From Derxia lacustris (GTDB lineage Bacteria; Pseudomonadota; Gammaproteobacteria; Burkholderiales; Burkholderiaceae_E): a stretch of 64,000 bases of DNA. Position numbers and translations under genes: made by a program. The notes beneath the pieces are model-generated. The model was not told the DNA's origin. It worked only from the letters and a program-made list of their open reading frames with translations, and did no database searches. Shown piece after piece: positions 10,260 to 19,837 of the stretch; within the stretch, counting starts at the first letter, position 1, and every line of letters begins with the position of its first letter. Location of the stretch: the NCBI RefSeq assembly GCF_002105195.1, contig NZ_MUHU01000008.1, forward strand, positions 496,001 through 560,000, written 5' to 3'.

Positions 10260-10351
10260 GGCGGATGGGCGGGAGGTGGAGGGCGCGCGGATTGTGGCCC
10301 GTCCCGCGTCGGCCGGCCGCCTGATGGTTTCTGCCGCCCTGGTGCCCGGGT

Positions 10352-11224
10352 TCAGGCCGGATCGCTTGCGCCGAGCGCCGACGCCGTCCAGTCCCAATCC
10401 CCGCGTCCCTTGGCCACCGCCGCCGCCAGCCGCCCCTGGGCCAGCTGCGCGAGCGGCATCGCGACGCCCGCCTTGCCGGCCGCATACAGCACCAGATTCG
10501 CGTCCTTGAGCCCGAGCGACAGCTTGAAGCGCGCCGGCCGGTAGTCGTGCGCCGCGATCTGGGCGCCGTAGTTCAGGTAGATGGGCGACGGAAAGATCGA
10601 CGCGCCGAGCACATCGACGAGCGTCTGGCGCGGCAGCCCGTACTGCTCGCCGAGCGCCATCGCCTCGGCCATCGCCTCGATGGCACCCATGATGAGGAAG
10701 TTGCCGCCGAGCTTGAGCACATGGGCCTGCGCCGGATCGCTGCCGAGCGGGAACACCTTCTGCCCGAGCGCCGCCAGCAGCGGCTGCACCCGGGCGCAGG
10801 CCTCGGCCGGGCCGGCGCTGAGCACCCACAGCTTTGCCGCCGCCGCCGCATCGGGCCGGCCGAACACCGGTGCCGCCACATAGGCCGCGCCGCGCTCCGC
10901 ATGCAGCGCCGCCAGCGCCTGCGCGGTCTGCGGCGCGATGGTGCTCATCGACACATGGATGCCGCCGGCGCCGAGCCGCGCGCCGAAGCCGTCCGGGCCG
11001 CTGACCACGGCATGCAGCGCGGCGTCGTCGGCCAGCATGGTGAAGACGATGGCGTCGGCGCCGACCGCCTCGGCCGGCGTGGCGACCGGCAGCGCGCCGA
11101 GCGCGACCAGGTCGGCGGCCTTGTCGGGCGAGCGGTTCCAGACGCGCAGGCGGTGGCCGGCCTTGAGCAGGTTGGTGGCCATCGCATGGCCCATGGCGCC
11201 GAGGCCGATGAATCCGAGTTCCAT
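10352..11224 (-). CDS. NAD(P)-dependent 3-hydroxyisobutyrate dehydrogenase-family oxidoreductase
   Basis: A 290-residue beta-hydroxyacid dehydrogenase. The N-terminal Rossmann motif is GFIGLGAMGHAMATNLLKAG, with the NRSPDKA segment following the second strand, where the Arg-Ser suggests NADP preference. GGIHVSMSTIAP is the substrate-binding DxST-like motif, altered in that Ser-Met-Ser replaces the common Asp-Xaa-Ser-Thr. KLGGNFLIMGAIEAMAE carries the catalytic lysine, and KDANLVLYAAGKAGVAMPL is the C-terminal family signature. Members reduce or oxidise 3-hydroxyisobutyrate, tartronate semialdehyde or glyoxylate; the substrate is not decided by sequence. It ends 92 bp before the exported hypothetical. 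Confidence 0.88.
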   Translation of the reverse strand: MELGFIGLGAMGHAMATNLLKAGHRLRVWNRSPDKAADLVALGALPVATPAEAVGADAIVFTMLADDAALHAVVSGPDGFGARLGAGGIHVSMSTIAPQTAQALAALHAERGAAYVAAPVFGRPDAAAAAKLWVLSAGPAEACARVQPLLAALGQKVFPLGSDPAQAHVLKLGGNFLIMGAIEAMAEAMALGEQYGLPRQTLVDVLGASIFPSPIYLNYGAQIAAHDYRPARFKLSLGLKDANLVLYAAGKAGVAMPLAQLAQGRLAAAVAKGRGDWDWTASALGASDPA

Positions 11225-11252
11225 TGAGCTGTCCTTTGCGGTTGGGTGGCGT

Positions 11253-14200
11253 TCAGTGCTGGGCGGCTTGCCGCAGGCTCGCTTCCAGGCGCTCCCGGGT
11301 CGCAGCGACCAGCCGCTTGAGCCCGAGTTCCTGCGTCATGCGTGCCAGCGCCGCGTCGCCGCTCGCGCCGCTGGCCAACACAGCGCCGGCCAGCGCGACC
11401 AGTTCTGCATCGCAGGTTTCCTTGATGGTGCGACTGCTGCCCTCGGGCGGGCTGCGGTAGACCGCCGGCGCGGCCGGATCGCTGTCGAGCGGCCAGAAGA
11501 ATTCGCCCGTCGCCTCGGTCGTGACGCGGCAGGTCAGCCGCGCCAGCGTCACCACGCGGTCGCGGATGAGCTTGCCGGTCCGGCCCCAGCCGTGGGCAGT
11601 GCCGATGCGGCGCGCGAGCACTTCGTCGAGCACCGGCCCTTCGATGCCGACCACATGGCAAATCATCGCGGCCAGCGTGGCGTCATAGCCCGGCGCGTGA
11701 AAGGCGTCGGCATCGGGTCGGGCCACGGCGGTCGGGTCGGCCTCCTCGAATCGGCCAAAGCCGGCGAGCGGCAGAGCGTCGTTCATGCCGGCATAGGGCA
11801 GGGCGGCTGCTTCGTCGCCGGCGGGCGGCTCGACTGGAATCGGTGGCGGCGCGGTGTCGTCGGGCCTGCGCGTCGGGCTGCCGCCGTCGGGCTCGGTCGA
11901 CGGCAGCGTCGGCGCCTCGGGCGCTTCGACCGGTTCGGGCAGCACGACCTCGGCCAGCGCCCGCCGCGCCTTGGCCTCTTCCAGCAAGACGCGCAGCCGC
12001 GCATCGGTGCGGTCGAGCGTGCCGACCGGATCGGTCCACCAGTCGGTCGACCAGATGCGCACGATCTCCCAGCCCAGTCCGCGCAGCACCTGCTCGCGCA
12101 GCAGGTCGCGGTCGCGCGCCGTGGCCGAGCGGTGATAGGTGGCGCCGTCGCATTCCACGCCGGCCAGATAGCGCCCCGGCGCGTCCGGATCGACGACGGC
12201 GAGGTCGATGCGGAAGCTCGATGCGCCGATTTGCGTTTGCAGCAGCCAGCCCCGGCCGGCCAGCGCCGCCGCCACCGCTTCCTCGAACGGACTTTCAAAG
12301 CCGCCGAGGCTGCCGCGCGTGGCTTCGGCCAGCGCACGCGGGCCGCGCTCGGCAAATTCCAGAAAGTGCTTGAGGTCGCGCACGCCGGCGGCCTGGGTGC
12401 GCGACAGGTCCATCTGGTCGGCGCGCAGCGTCGAGAACACGCGCAATTCCTGCCGCGCCCGGGTGATCGCCACATTGAGCCGGCGCTCGCCGCCGTCCTT
12501 GTTCATGGGGCCGAAGTTCATCGACAGCCGGCCCGCCGGGTCGGGCCCGTAGGTGATCGAGAAGTACATGAGATCGCGCTCGTCGCCCTGCACGCTTTCC
12601 AGGTTCTTGACGAACACCGGCTCCAGCTGGGTCTCGGCAAAGTGCGACTCGATGGACGGATCGCGCCGGCATTCCTCGTCGAGCAGGTCCTGGATGAGCT
12701 TCATCTGCTCGGTATTGAAGGTCACCACGCCGACGGTCAGCCCCGAGGCGCGGAAGCCCGGCGACTTGAGCCGCGCCACCAGATCGGCCACCAGCGCCTT
12801 GGCCTCGGCCTGATTGGTGCGCGCGCCGCCCTTGGCATAGCTGCCGTTCACCGCATGAAAGCTGACCGCGCGGTCGTCGGTGGCCGGGCTCGGGAAGGTG
12901 ACCAGCTTGCCGTCGTAGTAGCGGTGGTTCGAGAAGGCGATCAGGTTCTCGCTGCGGCTGCGGTAGTGCCAGCTCAGGTCGAGCGTGGGCAGGTTCGCGC
13001 CCAGGCATTCGTCGAGGATGCTGTCGAGATCGCCTTCAACATCCTCGTCGTCTTCCTCGGCATCGCTGCGGCCAAAGAAGTTGCTCGGCGGCAGCTGCTT
13101 CGGGTCGCCGACCATCACCACCTGACGGCCGCGCGCCATCGCGCCGATGGCATCCCAGACCGGAATCTGCGAGGCCTCGTCGAACACCACCACGTCGAAC
13201 AGCGAAGCGCTGGCGGGCAGGAATTGCGCGATCGACAGCGGGCTCATCAGCAGGCAGGGCGTGAGCCGCGACAGCGCGGTGGGGATGCCGGCCACCAGCT
13301 GACGCAGCGGAATGTGGCGCGCCTTCTTGTTCATCTCGCGGCGCAGCAATCCCCATTCGACGTTCTTGCCGATTTCATCGGGCGCCGGCAGATCGGCGCA
13401 CAGCCGCGCCTTGACCCAGCTGCGCGTCAGTTCCACGAAGCGCCGGTCGAGCTGGCGGAAGTCGCCAATGCGCTTTTCATGCTCGGCCGACACGAAGCCG
13501 CGAATCACCGGCTCGTCGTCGACCACCGCATTGAGCCACCAGCGCGCATAGGCGGTCTCGAACGCCGCGCCGATGCCGTCGGGCGCGACGCTGCCGCGCT
13601 CGACCGCCTCGATCAGCGGCAGCAGGCCGAGCGCCAGCGCCGCCGCGCGCGCGCCGCGCCAGCCGCACCAGGCGCGCAGCCGGTGCTCGTTGCCGGCGAT
13701 GGCGGCGCAGTGCGCTTGCAGCGCAGCCACGCCCAGCTCGGCCAGATCGCCGCGGTCGCCGTCGGCGAATCGGGCGCAGCCGGCAAAGCCGTCGAGCGCG
13801 GCGGTCAGCGCGCTGCTGGCGGTCGCCACGGTCTTGCCGGCATCGGCAATGGCGCCGGCCGGATCGAGCAGTGCATTGCCTTCGCCCAGCAGCTGCATCA
13901 GCGGCGCGGTGACGGCGCCAATGCCTTGCGGCGTGCCGGCCAGTTGCGCCACGGCCGCCGCCAGCCCGGCCTGGAACTTGAGCGCCTGCTCGACCAGCTC
14001 GACCCGGGTCGCCAGACCGTTCCAGAGCTGGCCGGTGGCGGCCGCCAGCTCGGCCAGCGCGGCGAGCTGGCGCTCGATCTCGTCGCGCTCGCGCAGCGTG
14101 GCCAGATCGGCGGAAAACACGGTGCCGAGCTCGCCGCGCGCCACCGCCGCATGCTCGCCGGCCAGCACGCCCGAGGCGGCGACCGCCCGCCGTGCGCGCT

Positions 14201-17200
14201 GGAACGCGAGGGCGGCATCGAACAGCTCGGGCGCGGTGGCCAGGCCATTCCAGGCACCGTCGGTCACGTTGCGCAGGCGGTCGAGCGCCTCGATTTCGGC
14301 GCGCAGGGCGGCCAGGCTGCGCAGCCGCGTCAGCTCGGCGCGCAGGGCTTCGCCGCAACGGCCGTCGGCCACCGGTTCCAGGCCGCTGTCGTCCCAGGGC
14401 TGTTCGGCGCGGGCCGCGACCAGCGCGACCTGAAGCCGCAGCGCGGCCTGCACCGCCGCCGGCTTGCTGCGCAGGCCGAGCCAGACCTCGGCCGCGAGCG
14501 GGCCCGGATCGAGCGCCGCCAGATCGGCGCGCAGCGTGCGCAGCCGCGCCAGCAGCGGCAGGTCGCGCGCCGGATCGGGCTCGCCGCCGTCGGCCATGGC
14601 GGCTTCGAGTTCGCCGCGCACCTTCTTCTTGCCCAGGCTCGACAGCGGCCAGATGGCGCTCTCGGCCTTGGCCCAGTCGCGCTGGAGCTGGCCGAGGTTG
14701 AGCCGCTCGACCGCCTCGCCGTAGCGCACCGACAGGCCGTTGCCGGTGTCGGCAATCTCGCCGAGCAGCGCCAGCCCGCGCGCCAGATCGGCGCGGGTGT
14801 CGGCCGGCCAGGGCTGGCCCAGCGCGGCGAACGCGGTCGCGCCGCGCCGCAGCAGGGCCAGCGCCTTGTCGGCATCGGCCAGCAGGGCGTCGTTCCAGGC
14901 CGGCGAGATCCGCGCATTGAGCGCCCGGTGCCGGGCCAGCAGCGCCAGTCCGTCGCGCAGCCGGTCGGCAATCGCGCGCGCATCGGTGGCCAGGGCAAAG
15001 CGCCAGTCCTGCCCGGCCGCCTGCGGCAGCAGCTGACCGAGCAGGGCCAGCGCCTGCCGTTCGCGTCGCAGCAGGGCAAAGGCGGGCAGGCCGGTCTGGC
15101 TGGCAAGGCGGGCGCCGGCCTGCTGCATGACCAGGGCCGCAGCGTCGAGCTTGCGCGCCGCGTCGATCAGCGCCTGCTGCCAGGCCGGCGACCAGTCGCC
15201 GACATCCACGCGCGCAAACGGGCCGTCGCGCAGTGCCTGCATGCCGACCGCCGTGGCATTGACGGCAAGCCGGTCGACCGCCGCGCGCAGGGCTTGCATC
15301 GCGGCCTTGTCATGCGCCTGCGGGCCGGCCCAGCGCAGTTCGGGCAGCGGCTGGCCGCTGCCGGCGACCACCCGGCCGATGGCCTCGTAAACGGTCATGC
15401 CGTTGCCGTGCACCCAATGCAGCCGCTCGACATAGCGGTTGAGTTCGGTGCGCAGCCCTTGCAGCCGCTGCGCCTCGTCGCGCCAGGCCTCGGCATTGCC
15501 GTCGCCGCGCGCGGCCCAGGCCTGCTTGAGCTGCTCCAGCACATCGAGCTTGCGGGCCTTGCTGGAATGCAGTTCGAGGCAGAACTCGCCCAGCCCCACC
15601 TCGCGCAGCCGCCGGTACACCACGTCGAGCGCGGTGATCTTTTCGGACACGAACAGCACCTTCTTGCCTTCGGCCAGGCACTGCGCGATGAGGTTGGCGA
15701 TGGTCTGGCTCTTGCCGGTGCCGGGCGGGCCGATCAGCACGAAATCCTTGCCGCGCGCGGCTGCCATCACCGCCGCCAGCTGCGACGAATCGGCCGGCAG
15801 CGGGCAGAAGGTCTGCTCGGGCGAGAACTCGGCATCGAGCCGATGGCGGGCCGGAAACGCGCCGCCGCTGCCATAGCCGTCGCGCGGCGTGTCGATGAGG
15901 TGGCGCACCACCGGGCTTTCGCGCAGCTGGTCGGTGCGCTCCGACAAGTCCTTCCACATCAGGTATTTGGCAAACGAGAACATCGCCAGCGCGACTTCCT
16001 CGGTCACCTCCCAGCCCGGGATGTCGCGCACTGCCTGCGACACCGTGCGCCAGATCGCGCCGATGTCGAGCCCGGCCTCGTCCTTGGGCAGTTCGGCGCC
16101 GTCGAGCCCGGGCAGGGCGAGCTGGAAGTCCTGGCGCAGCATTTCGAGCAGCGTCGGGTTGAAGCGCGGTTCGTCGTCATGCAGCTTGAGCGTGAAGCCC
16201 GAGCGCACGCTCTTGCGGTCGAGCGTGACAGGCACCAGCACCAGCGGCGCGCGGTACTTGCGCGCCTCGCCCTTGGCCGGCTTGTCGGCCGGAATCCAGC
16301 TCAGAAAGCCGAGCGCGAGGAACAGCGTGTTCGAGCCGCCTTCCTGAAGCGTGCTGCGCGCGCTGCGGAACAGCTCGACCAGGCGGCCTTCCAGATCGCC
16401 GTCGGTCGCGTCGACGAACACTTCGCTGCGTTGCAGCAGCGCCTCGCGCGCATGGGCGCGCCGCACATCCTCATGCGAGCGGCCTTCGTGGATCTCGCGG
16501 CTGCGCGGATCGCTGCCGTCCATCAGCGCCGGGCGCGGCAGCAGGCGCAGCGCCTTGCCCTCGGCCAGCAGGTCTTCGAGTTGGCCAGGATCGGGCGCGT
16601 CGAGCGTCAGCGCCTTCTTGCCGGCCTTGAAGTTGAGCAGCGGATTGCGCATCGACAGATCGAGCAGCTTGCGCTGCCAGCGCGTGATGCGGTCGCCGGG
16701 CGTGACCGGCGCCTCGTCATCGGCGGCGGGCGCGCTGCCGACCTGCGGCGGCGCGTCGTCGATGACGCCCGGGCCGGTGACAGGCGCGTCGTCCGGCCCG
16801 CCCTGCACGCCGGCATCGGCGCTGGCCAGCGGCTTGATGCGTTGCAGCCGCGCGCGCCGGATGTCGATGACCAGCTCGAAACTCTCGTCATGCTCCTCGC
16901 CCACCTGACGCGTGCCGAGCTCGGTGGCGTGGGTAAAGGACGGCACCGGCCGGTGAGTGACGATCGTGGTCTCGAACAGCACCAGCTCGCCGAGCTTGAT
17001 GCGCTTGCGCAGCGCGCTCGCATCGTCGACCACCACGGTGCTGAACTCTTCCGGCCGCAGCCACACGCCGGCAAACGCATGACCACGCGTGAACACCAGC
17101 AGCGGATGCAGGCCGGCCTGCTCGATGACCGAGCAGAACATCAGCGCCAGATCGAGGCAGGTGCCGAGCCGCGCATCGAGGATCTGCGTGATGCTGCGGA

Positions 17201-17879
17201 CCTTCTGGCCGCTGTACTCGAAGCTGGCCGGCGGCAGCGCGTAGACCAGCCCGAGGCTGCCGACCGTATTCCAGATCGCCGAACTCAGCTCCCAGGCACG
17301 CTTCGGGCCGGCCTTGTAGCCGTCGATCGCCGGGCTGCGCCCGTTGGCGCGCAAGGCCTCGGCGGCCTGCTTGAGCAGCCGGTCCACCGACGGCTCGTTG
17401 GGCTGCACGAAGGCCGCGACGATGTCGGGCAGCTGGGCCAGCCCGCCCCACTGGTTGCGCGGCAGCAGCTCGATGGTTTGTTCATGACGCGCCAACTCGC
17501 GCGTGCCGTCGGCGGTCAACAGCAGCAGCCGCACGCTCGCCGTCTCGGCCTCGGTCAGCCGGGTGAGCAAGGCACCGTCGAGCGCGATGTCGCGGTCGGG
17601 CAGATGGCGCGTCTCGCCGGGTGCCAGCGCATCGAGATGCCAGCTGCGCGGGCGCAGAAAGGGCGGCTCGGAATCGATGCGCAGTTCGAGCGCGCGCAGC
17701 GGATCGGCGGTTTCGTTGACCACCGCCAGATCGCGCAGCAGCGGCACGGCGTTCTGGAAGTCGGCCAGGTTCAGCTTGCCGGCCAGCGCGATCTGGAGCC
17801 GGGGCGCGGCGGGCGGCGGGGCGACCGGTTCCTGGACGGCGGGTTCCTGGACTGCGGCGTCCTGCGTCGGTGCTTGCAT
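11253..17879 (-). CDS. DUF4011 / SF1 helicase / Vsr-like nuclease / DUF3320 protein (Hhe-like)
   Basis: A 2,208-residue multidomain protein. In order: an N-terminal region with a transglutaminase-like segment (Cys 241 in GTCLDLAL, His 267 in RGHAFAGVW, Asp 285); DUF4011; a split superfamily-1 helicase with Walker A GPPGTGKSQT (Lys 723), Walker B FDEASQIP (Asp 1567), GDPKQLPPSNFF and motif VI NVAITRARQEL; a PD-(D/E)XK/Vsr-like nuclease with GVECDGATYH (Glu 1909, Asp 1911) and GWEIVRIWSTDWW; and C-terminal DUF3320. This is the layout of Hhe, a single-gene anti-phage protein. A defence role is therefore inferred from architecture. The ATG at 17879 is preferred over one about 170 bp upstream because that extension is arginine-rich and would overlap the promoter of the divergent ATPase gene. 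Confidence 0.85.
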   Translation of the reverse strand: MQAPTQDAAVQEPAVQEPVAPPPAAPRLQIALAGKLNLADFQNAVPLLRDLAVVNETADPLRALELRIDSEPPFLRPRSWHLDALAPGETRHLPDRDIALDGALLTRLTEAETASVRLLLLTADGTRELARHEQTIELLPRNQWGGLAQLPDIVAAFVQPNEPSVDRLLKQAAEALRANGRSPAIDGYKAGPKRAWELSSAIWNTVGSLGLVYALPPASFEYSGQKVRSITQILDARLGTCLDLALMFCSVIEQAGLHPLLVFTRGHAFAGVWLRPEEFSTVVVDDASALRKRIKLGELVLFETTIVTHRPVPSFTHATELGTRQVGEEHDESFELVIDIRRARLQRIKPLASADAGVQGGPDDAPVTGPGVIDDAPPQVGSAPAADDEAPVTPGDRITRWQRKLLDLSMRNPLLNFKAGKKALTLDAPDPGQLEDLLAEGKALRLLPRPALMDGSDPRSREIHEGRSHEDVRRAHAREALLQRSEVFVDATDGDLEGRLVELFRSARSTLQEGGSNTLFLALGFLSWIPADKPAKGEARKYRAPLVLVPVTLDRKSVRSGFTLKLHDDEPRFNPTLLEMLRQDFQLALPGLDGAELPKDEAGLDIGAIWRTVSQAVRDIPGWEVTEEVALAMFSFAKYLMWKDLSERTDQLRESPVVRHLIDTPRDGYGSGGAFPARHRLDAEFSPEQTFCPLPADSSQLAAVMAAARGKDFVLIGPPGTGKSQTIANLIAQCLAEGKKVLFVSEKITALDVVYRRLREVGLGEFCLELHSSKARKLDVLEQLKQAWAARGDGNAEAWRDEAQRLQGLRTELNRYVERLHWVHGNGMTVYEAIGRVVAGSGQPLPELRWAGPQAHDKAAMQALRAAVDRLAVNATAVGMQALRDGPFARVDVGDWSPAWQQALIDAARKLDAAALVMQQAGARLASQTGLPAFALLRRERQALALLGQLLPQAAGQDWRFALATDARAIADRLRDGLALLARHRALNARISPAWNDALLADADKALALLRRGATAFAALGQPWPADTRADLARGLALLGEIADTGNGLSVRYGEAVERLNLGQLQRDWAKAESAIWPLSSLGKKKVRGELEAAMADGGEPDPARDLPLLARLRTLRADLAALDPGPLAAEVWLGLRSKPAAVQAALRLQVALVAARAEQPWDDSGLEPVADGRCGEALRAELTRLRSLAALRAEIEALDRLRNVTDGAWNGLATAPELFDAALAFQRARRAVAASGVLAGEHAAVARGELGTVFSADLATLRERDEIERQLAALAELAAATGQLWNGLATRVELVEQALKFQAGLAAAVAQLAGTPQGIGAVTAPLMQLLGEGNALLDPAGAIADAGKTVATASSALTAALDGFAGCARFADGDRGDLAELGVAALQAHCAAIAGNEHRLRAWCGWRGARAAALALGLLPLIEAVERGSVAPDGIGAAFETAYARWWLNAVVDDEPVIRGFVSAEHEKRIGDFRQLDRRFVELTRSWVKARLCADLPAPDEIGKNVEWGLLRREMNKKARHIPLRQLVAGIPTALSRLTPCLLMSPLSIAQFLPASASLFDVVVFDEASQIPVWDAIGAMARGRQVVMVGDPKQLPPSNFFGRSDAEEDDEDVEGDLDSILDECLGANLPTLDLSWHYRSRSENLIAFSNHRYYDGKLVTFPSPATDDRAVSFHAVNGSYAKGGARTNQAEAKALVADLVARLKSPGFRASGLTVGVVTFNTEQMKLIQDLLDEECRRDPSIESHFAETQLEPVFVKNLESVQGDERDLMYFSITYGPDPAGRLSMNFGPMNKDGGERRLNVAITRARQELRVFSTLRADQMDLSRTQAAGVRDLKHFLEFAERGPRALAEATRGSLGGFESPFEEAVAAALAGRGWLLQTQIGASSFRIDLAVVDPDAPGRYLAGVECDGATYHRSATARDRDLLREQVLRGLGWEIVRIWSTDWWTDPVGTLDRTDARLRVLLEEAKARRALAEVVLPEPVEAPEAPTLPSTEPDGGSPTRRPDDTAPPPIPVEPPAGDEAAALPYAGMNDALPLAGFGRFEEADPTAVARPDADAFHAPGYDATLAAMICHVVGIEGPVLDEVLARRIGTAHGWGRTGKLIRDRVVTLARLTCRVTTEATGEFFWPLDSDPAAPAVYRSPPEGSSRTIKETCDAELVALAGAVLASGASGDAALARMTQELGLKRLVAATRERLEASLRQAAQH

Positions 17880-18082
17880 GGGCTTGGCTTTCGGGTGCGC
17901 CTCGGCGCGAGATGACAGTTCGTCGATTGTCGCGGCGGCATGGCGCGGGCGTCGGCGAGTTTCGAGCGATGCCGCAAGTGCGCTGCGGTTTGATGCTGCA
18001 TCGCCACGCACTGCATGCCATCGACGCTTTGCCCGGCGCCGGCTGTGGGTCATATTCGCCCGACCCTTCCACCAGCCCCGCC

Positions 18083-19837
18083 ATGGACCCCGCCCGCCCG
18101 CTTGCGCCCGTCTCCGCCGCCGACCTCGACGACAGCCGCCTGCTCGCGCTGTCCGTCGATCCGGGCGCGGCCCTGCGCAGCGCGCTGCTGGCGCCGGCCG
18201 ACGCTGCGCCGCGCCTGCTGCTGGGCATGCGCGGCTGCGGCAAGACGCATGCGCTGCGCCTGTGGTCCTGGCCGCTCGCCGGCCAGCGTGCGCCCGACGC
18301 CGACGGGCTCGATCTGGCGCGCGCTGACGCGATGCTGGCGGTGCATCTGCGCCTGAGCGCCTTCGACGCCCAGCGCTATCGCGCGCGCGGCGCCCAGCCG
18401 GCCGGCTGGCTCGCAGCCTTCGCGCGCCAGCTCGAATGGCGGATTGCCGAGCGCCTGCTCGGCGTGGCGATCGCCTGGCGTGCGCGCTGCGCCGGCGCCG
18501 GCTTCGACGAAGCGGTCTGGCCCGGCGGCGCCGGTCCGGCGCCGCTGCTGGCGCAGATCGTCGCCGCGCGGCGCCAGCTCGACGTGGACGCCGCGCGCGC
18601 CGCCGGCAGCCGCGCGCCCCAGCCGGCGCGGCTCGCCAGCCTCGACCTGCCGGCCCAGCGCGCCAGCCTCGACACGCCGGCGCAGCAGCACGCGAGCCCC
18701 GGCACGCCGGCCGCCGCTGACCGGCCCGGCGCGCTGCTCGCCGCCATCGGCGCGGCCTGGGCGCGCTGGCATGCCGACCTCGCCGACCTGCCGCTGATCT
18801 GCATCGTCGACGAAGCCGAGCAGCTGCCCGCCGCCCAGCTCGCCGAGCTGGTCCGGCTTGCCGGCACCGCCGCCACGCTGCGCTGGCGCATCGCCGGACG
18901 CCGCGAACTCGACGCCGAACCGGCCTTCGCCGGCTGGCCGCGCCATTGCGCCGACGACCTGCTGCGGCGCCTGCCGCACTGGCCGGTGCTGGCGCAGGCG
19001 CTGCTCGACCGCCGGCTCGCGCCCGGCGAACTGCCGCCGCTGGCCGACGGCGCCACGCCGCAAGGCGCGGTCGGGCTCGCCGCGCTCATCGACGCCAGCG
19101 CCGGCAATCCCGGCCTGCTGCTCGGCCTGTTCGACCGGCTCGCGCTCGCGGTGTGGCAGCGCGGCTTTCGGTTTGGCATGGCCGACGAGGAGAGCGGCGT
19201 CGAGGCGCCGCTGCCGGCCGCGCTCCAGGCCGAGGCGCTCGCCGCCAGCGCGCGCGATTTCTTCGAGCCGCCGGCGCTCGCGCGCAGCGATCCGCGTCAT
19301 CACGACGCGCGCCGCCTGCCCGCGCCCGCCGCCCGCGATGCGCTGCGCCGGCTCGGCCTGCTGATTGCCGCGCTCGCCGGCCGCAGCGCGCCACGGCTGC
19401 AACTCGCCACCGCCGGGCTGCCGGCGGAGGCTGCCGCCAACCTCGCTGCCGCGCTCGATGCGGGTTGGCTGATCGACCTGGGCAGCGCGCGTGCCGAGCC
19501 GTCGGCCGGACCCGCCGGCGCGGCGCCGGCCGGCGCCGCCGCGTCACCGACCGCAGCCGTGCCGACGGCCGCCGCGTCGCCCCCGGCCGCGCTGTTCGAC
19601 ATCCCAGCGCCGCGCCAGCTGCCGCCGCGCCTGCGCGTCGCGCTGCATCCGCTGGTCGCGCTGCGGCTCGAGCTCGCCGCCGGCACCGAGGCCGCGCCGC
19701 TCGCGCTCGATGTAGCGCGGGTCGCGGCGGTGTTCGGCGCCACGCCGGCCGAGCGCTTCGCCCGCCTGCTGGCGGCGCTGGCCGCCGCGCCGCGCGATGC
19801 CGCCGATCCGCCCGGCGAGCAGGCGACGCTGTTCTAG
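18083..19837 (+). CDS. P-loop ATPase of unknown role
   Basis: A 584-residue protein with Walker A GMRGCGKT (residues 48-55, Lys 54) and Walker B LICIVDEAEQLP (Asp 243, Glu 244), the pattern of ORC/Cdc6- or STAND-like ATPases. Around residues 340-365 DASAGNPGLLLGLFDRLA resembles the sensor/lid region of that class. Two alanine-, proline-rich segments (about residues 180-220 and 470-510) look like flexible linkers. It sits head to head with the Hhe-like gene with about 200 bp between starts. Its stop shares the bases CTAG with the convergent binding-protein gene. I do not recognise the family. A partner role for the helicase is suggested only by position. The ATG at 18083 is chosen; a longer frame is open upstream. 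Confidence 0.75.
   Translation: MDPARPLAPVSAADLDDSRLLALSVDPGAALRSALLAPADAAPRLLLGMRGCGKTHALRLWSWPLAGQRAPDADGLDLARADAMLAVHLRLSAFDAQRYRARGAQPAGWLAAFARQLEWRIAERLLGVAIAWRARCAGAGFDEAVWPGGAGPAPLLAQIVAARRQLDVDAARAAGSRAPQPARLASLDLPAQRASLDTPAQQHASPGTPAAADRPGALLAAIGAAWARWHADLADLPLICIVDEAEQLPAAQLAELVRLAGTAATLRWRIAGRRELDAEPAFAGWPRHCADDLLRRLPHWPVLAQALLDRRLAPGELPPLADGATPQGAVGLAALIDASAGNPGLLLGLFDRLALAVWQRGFRFGMADEESGVEAPLPAALQAEALAASARDFFEPPALARSDPRHHDARRLPAPAARDALRRLGLLIAALAGRSAPRLQLATAGLPAEAAANLAAALDAGWLIDLGSARAEPSAGPAGAAPAGAAASPTAAVPTAAASPPAALFDIPAPRQLPPRLRVALHPLVALRLELAAGTEAAPLALDVARVAAVFGATPAERFARLLAALAAAPRDAADPPGEQATLF

Noticed and set aside
10938-17915. A plus-strand open frame of 2,325 codons antisense to the Hhe-like gene
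   Set aside because: Shadow of the GC-rich gene below it; its translation is Arg/Ala/Gly-rich without domains, and the opposite strand has clear motifs.
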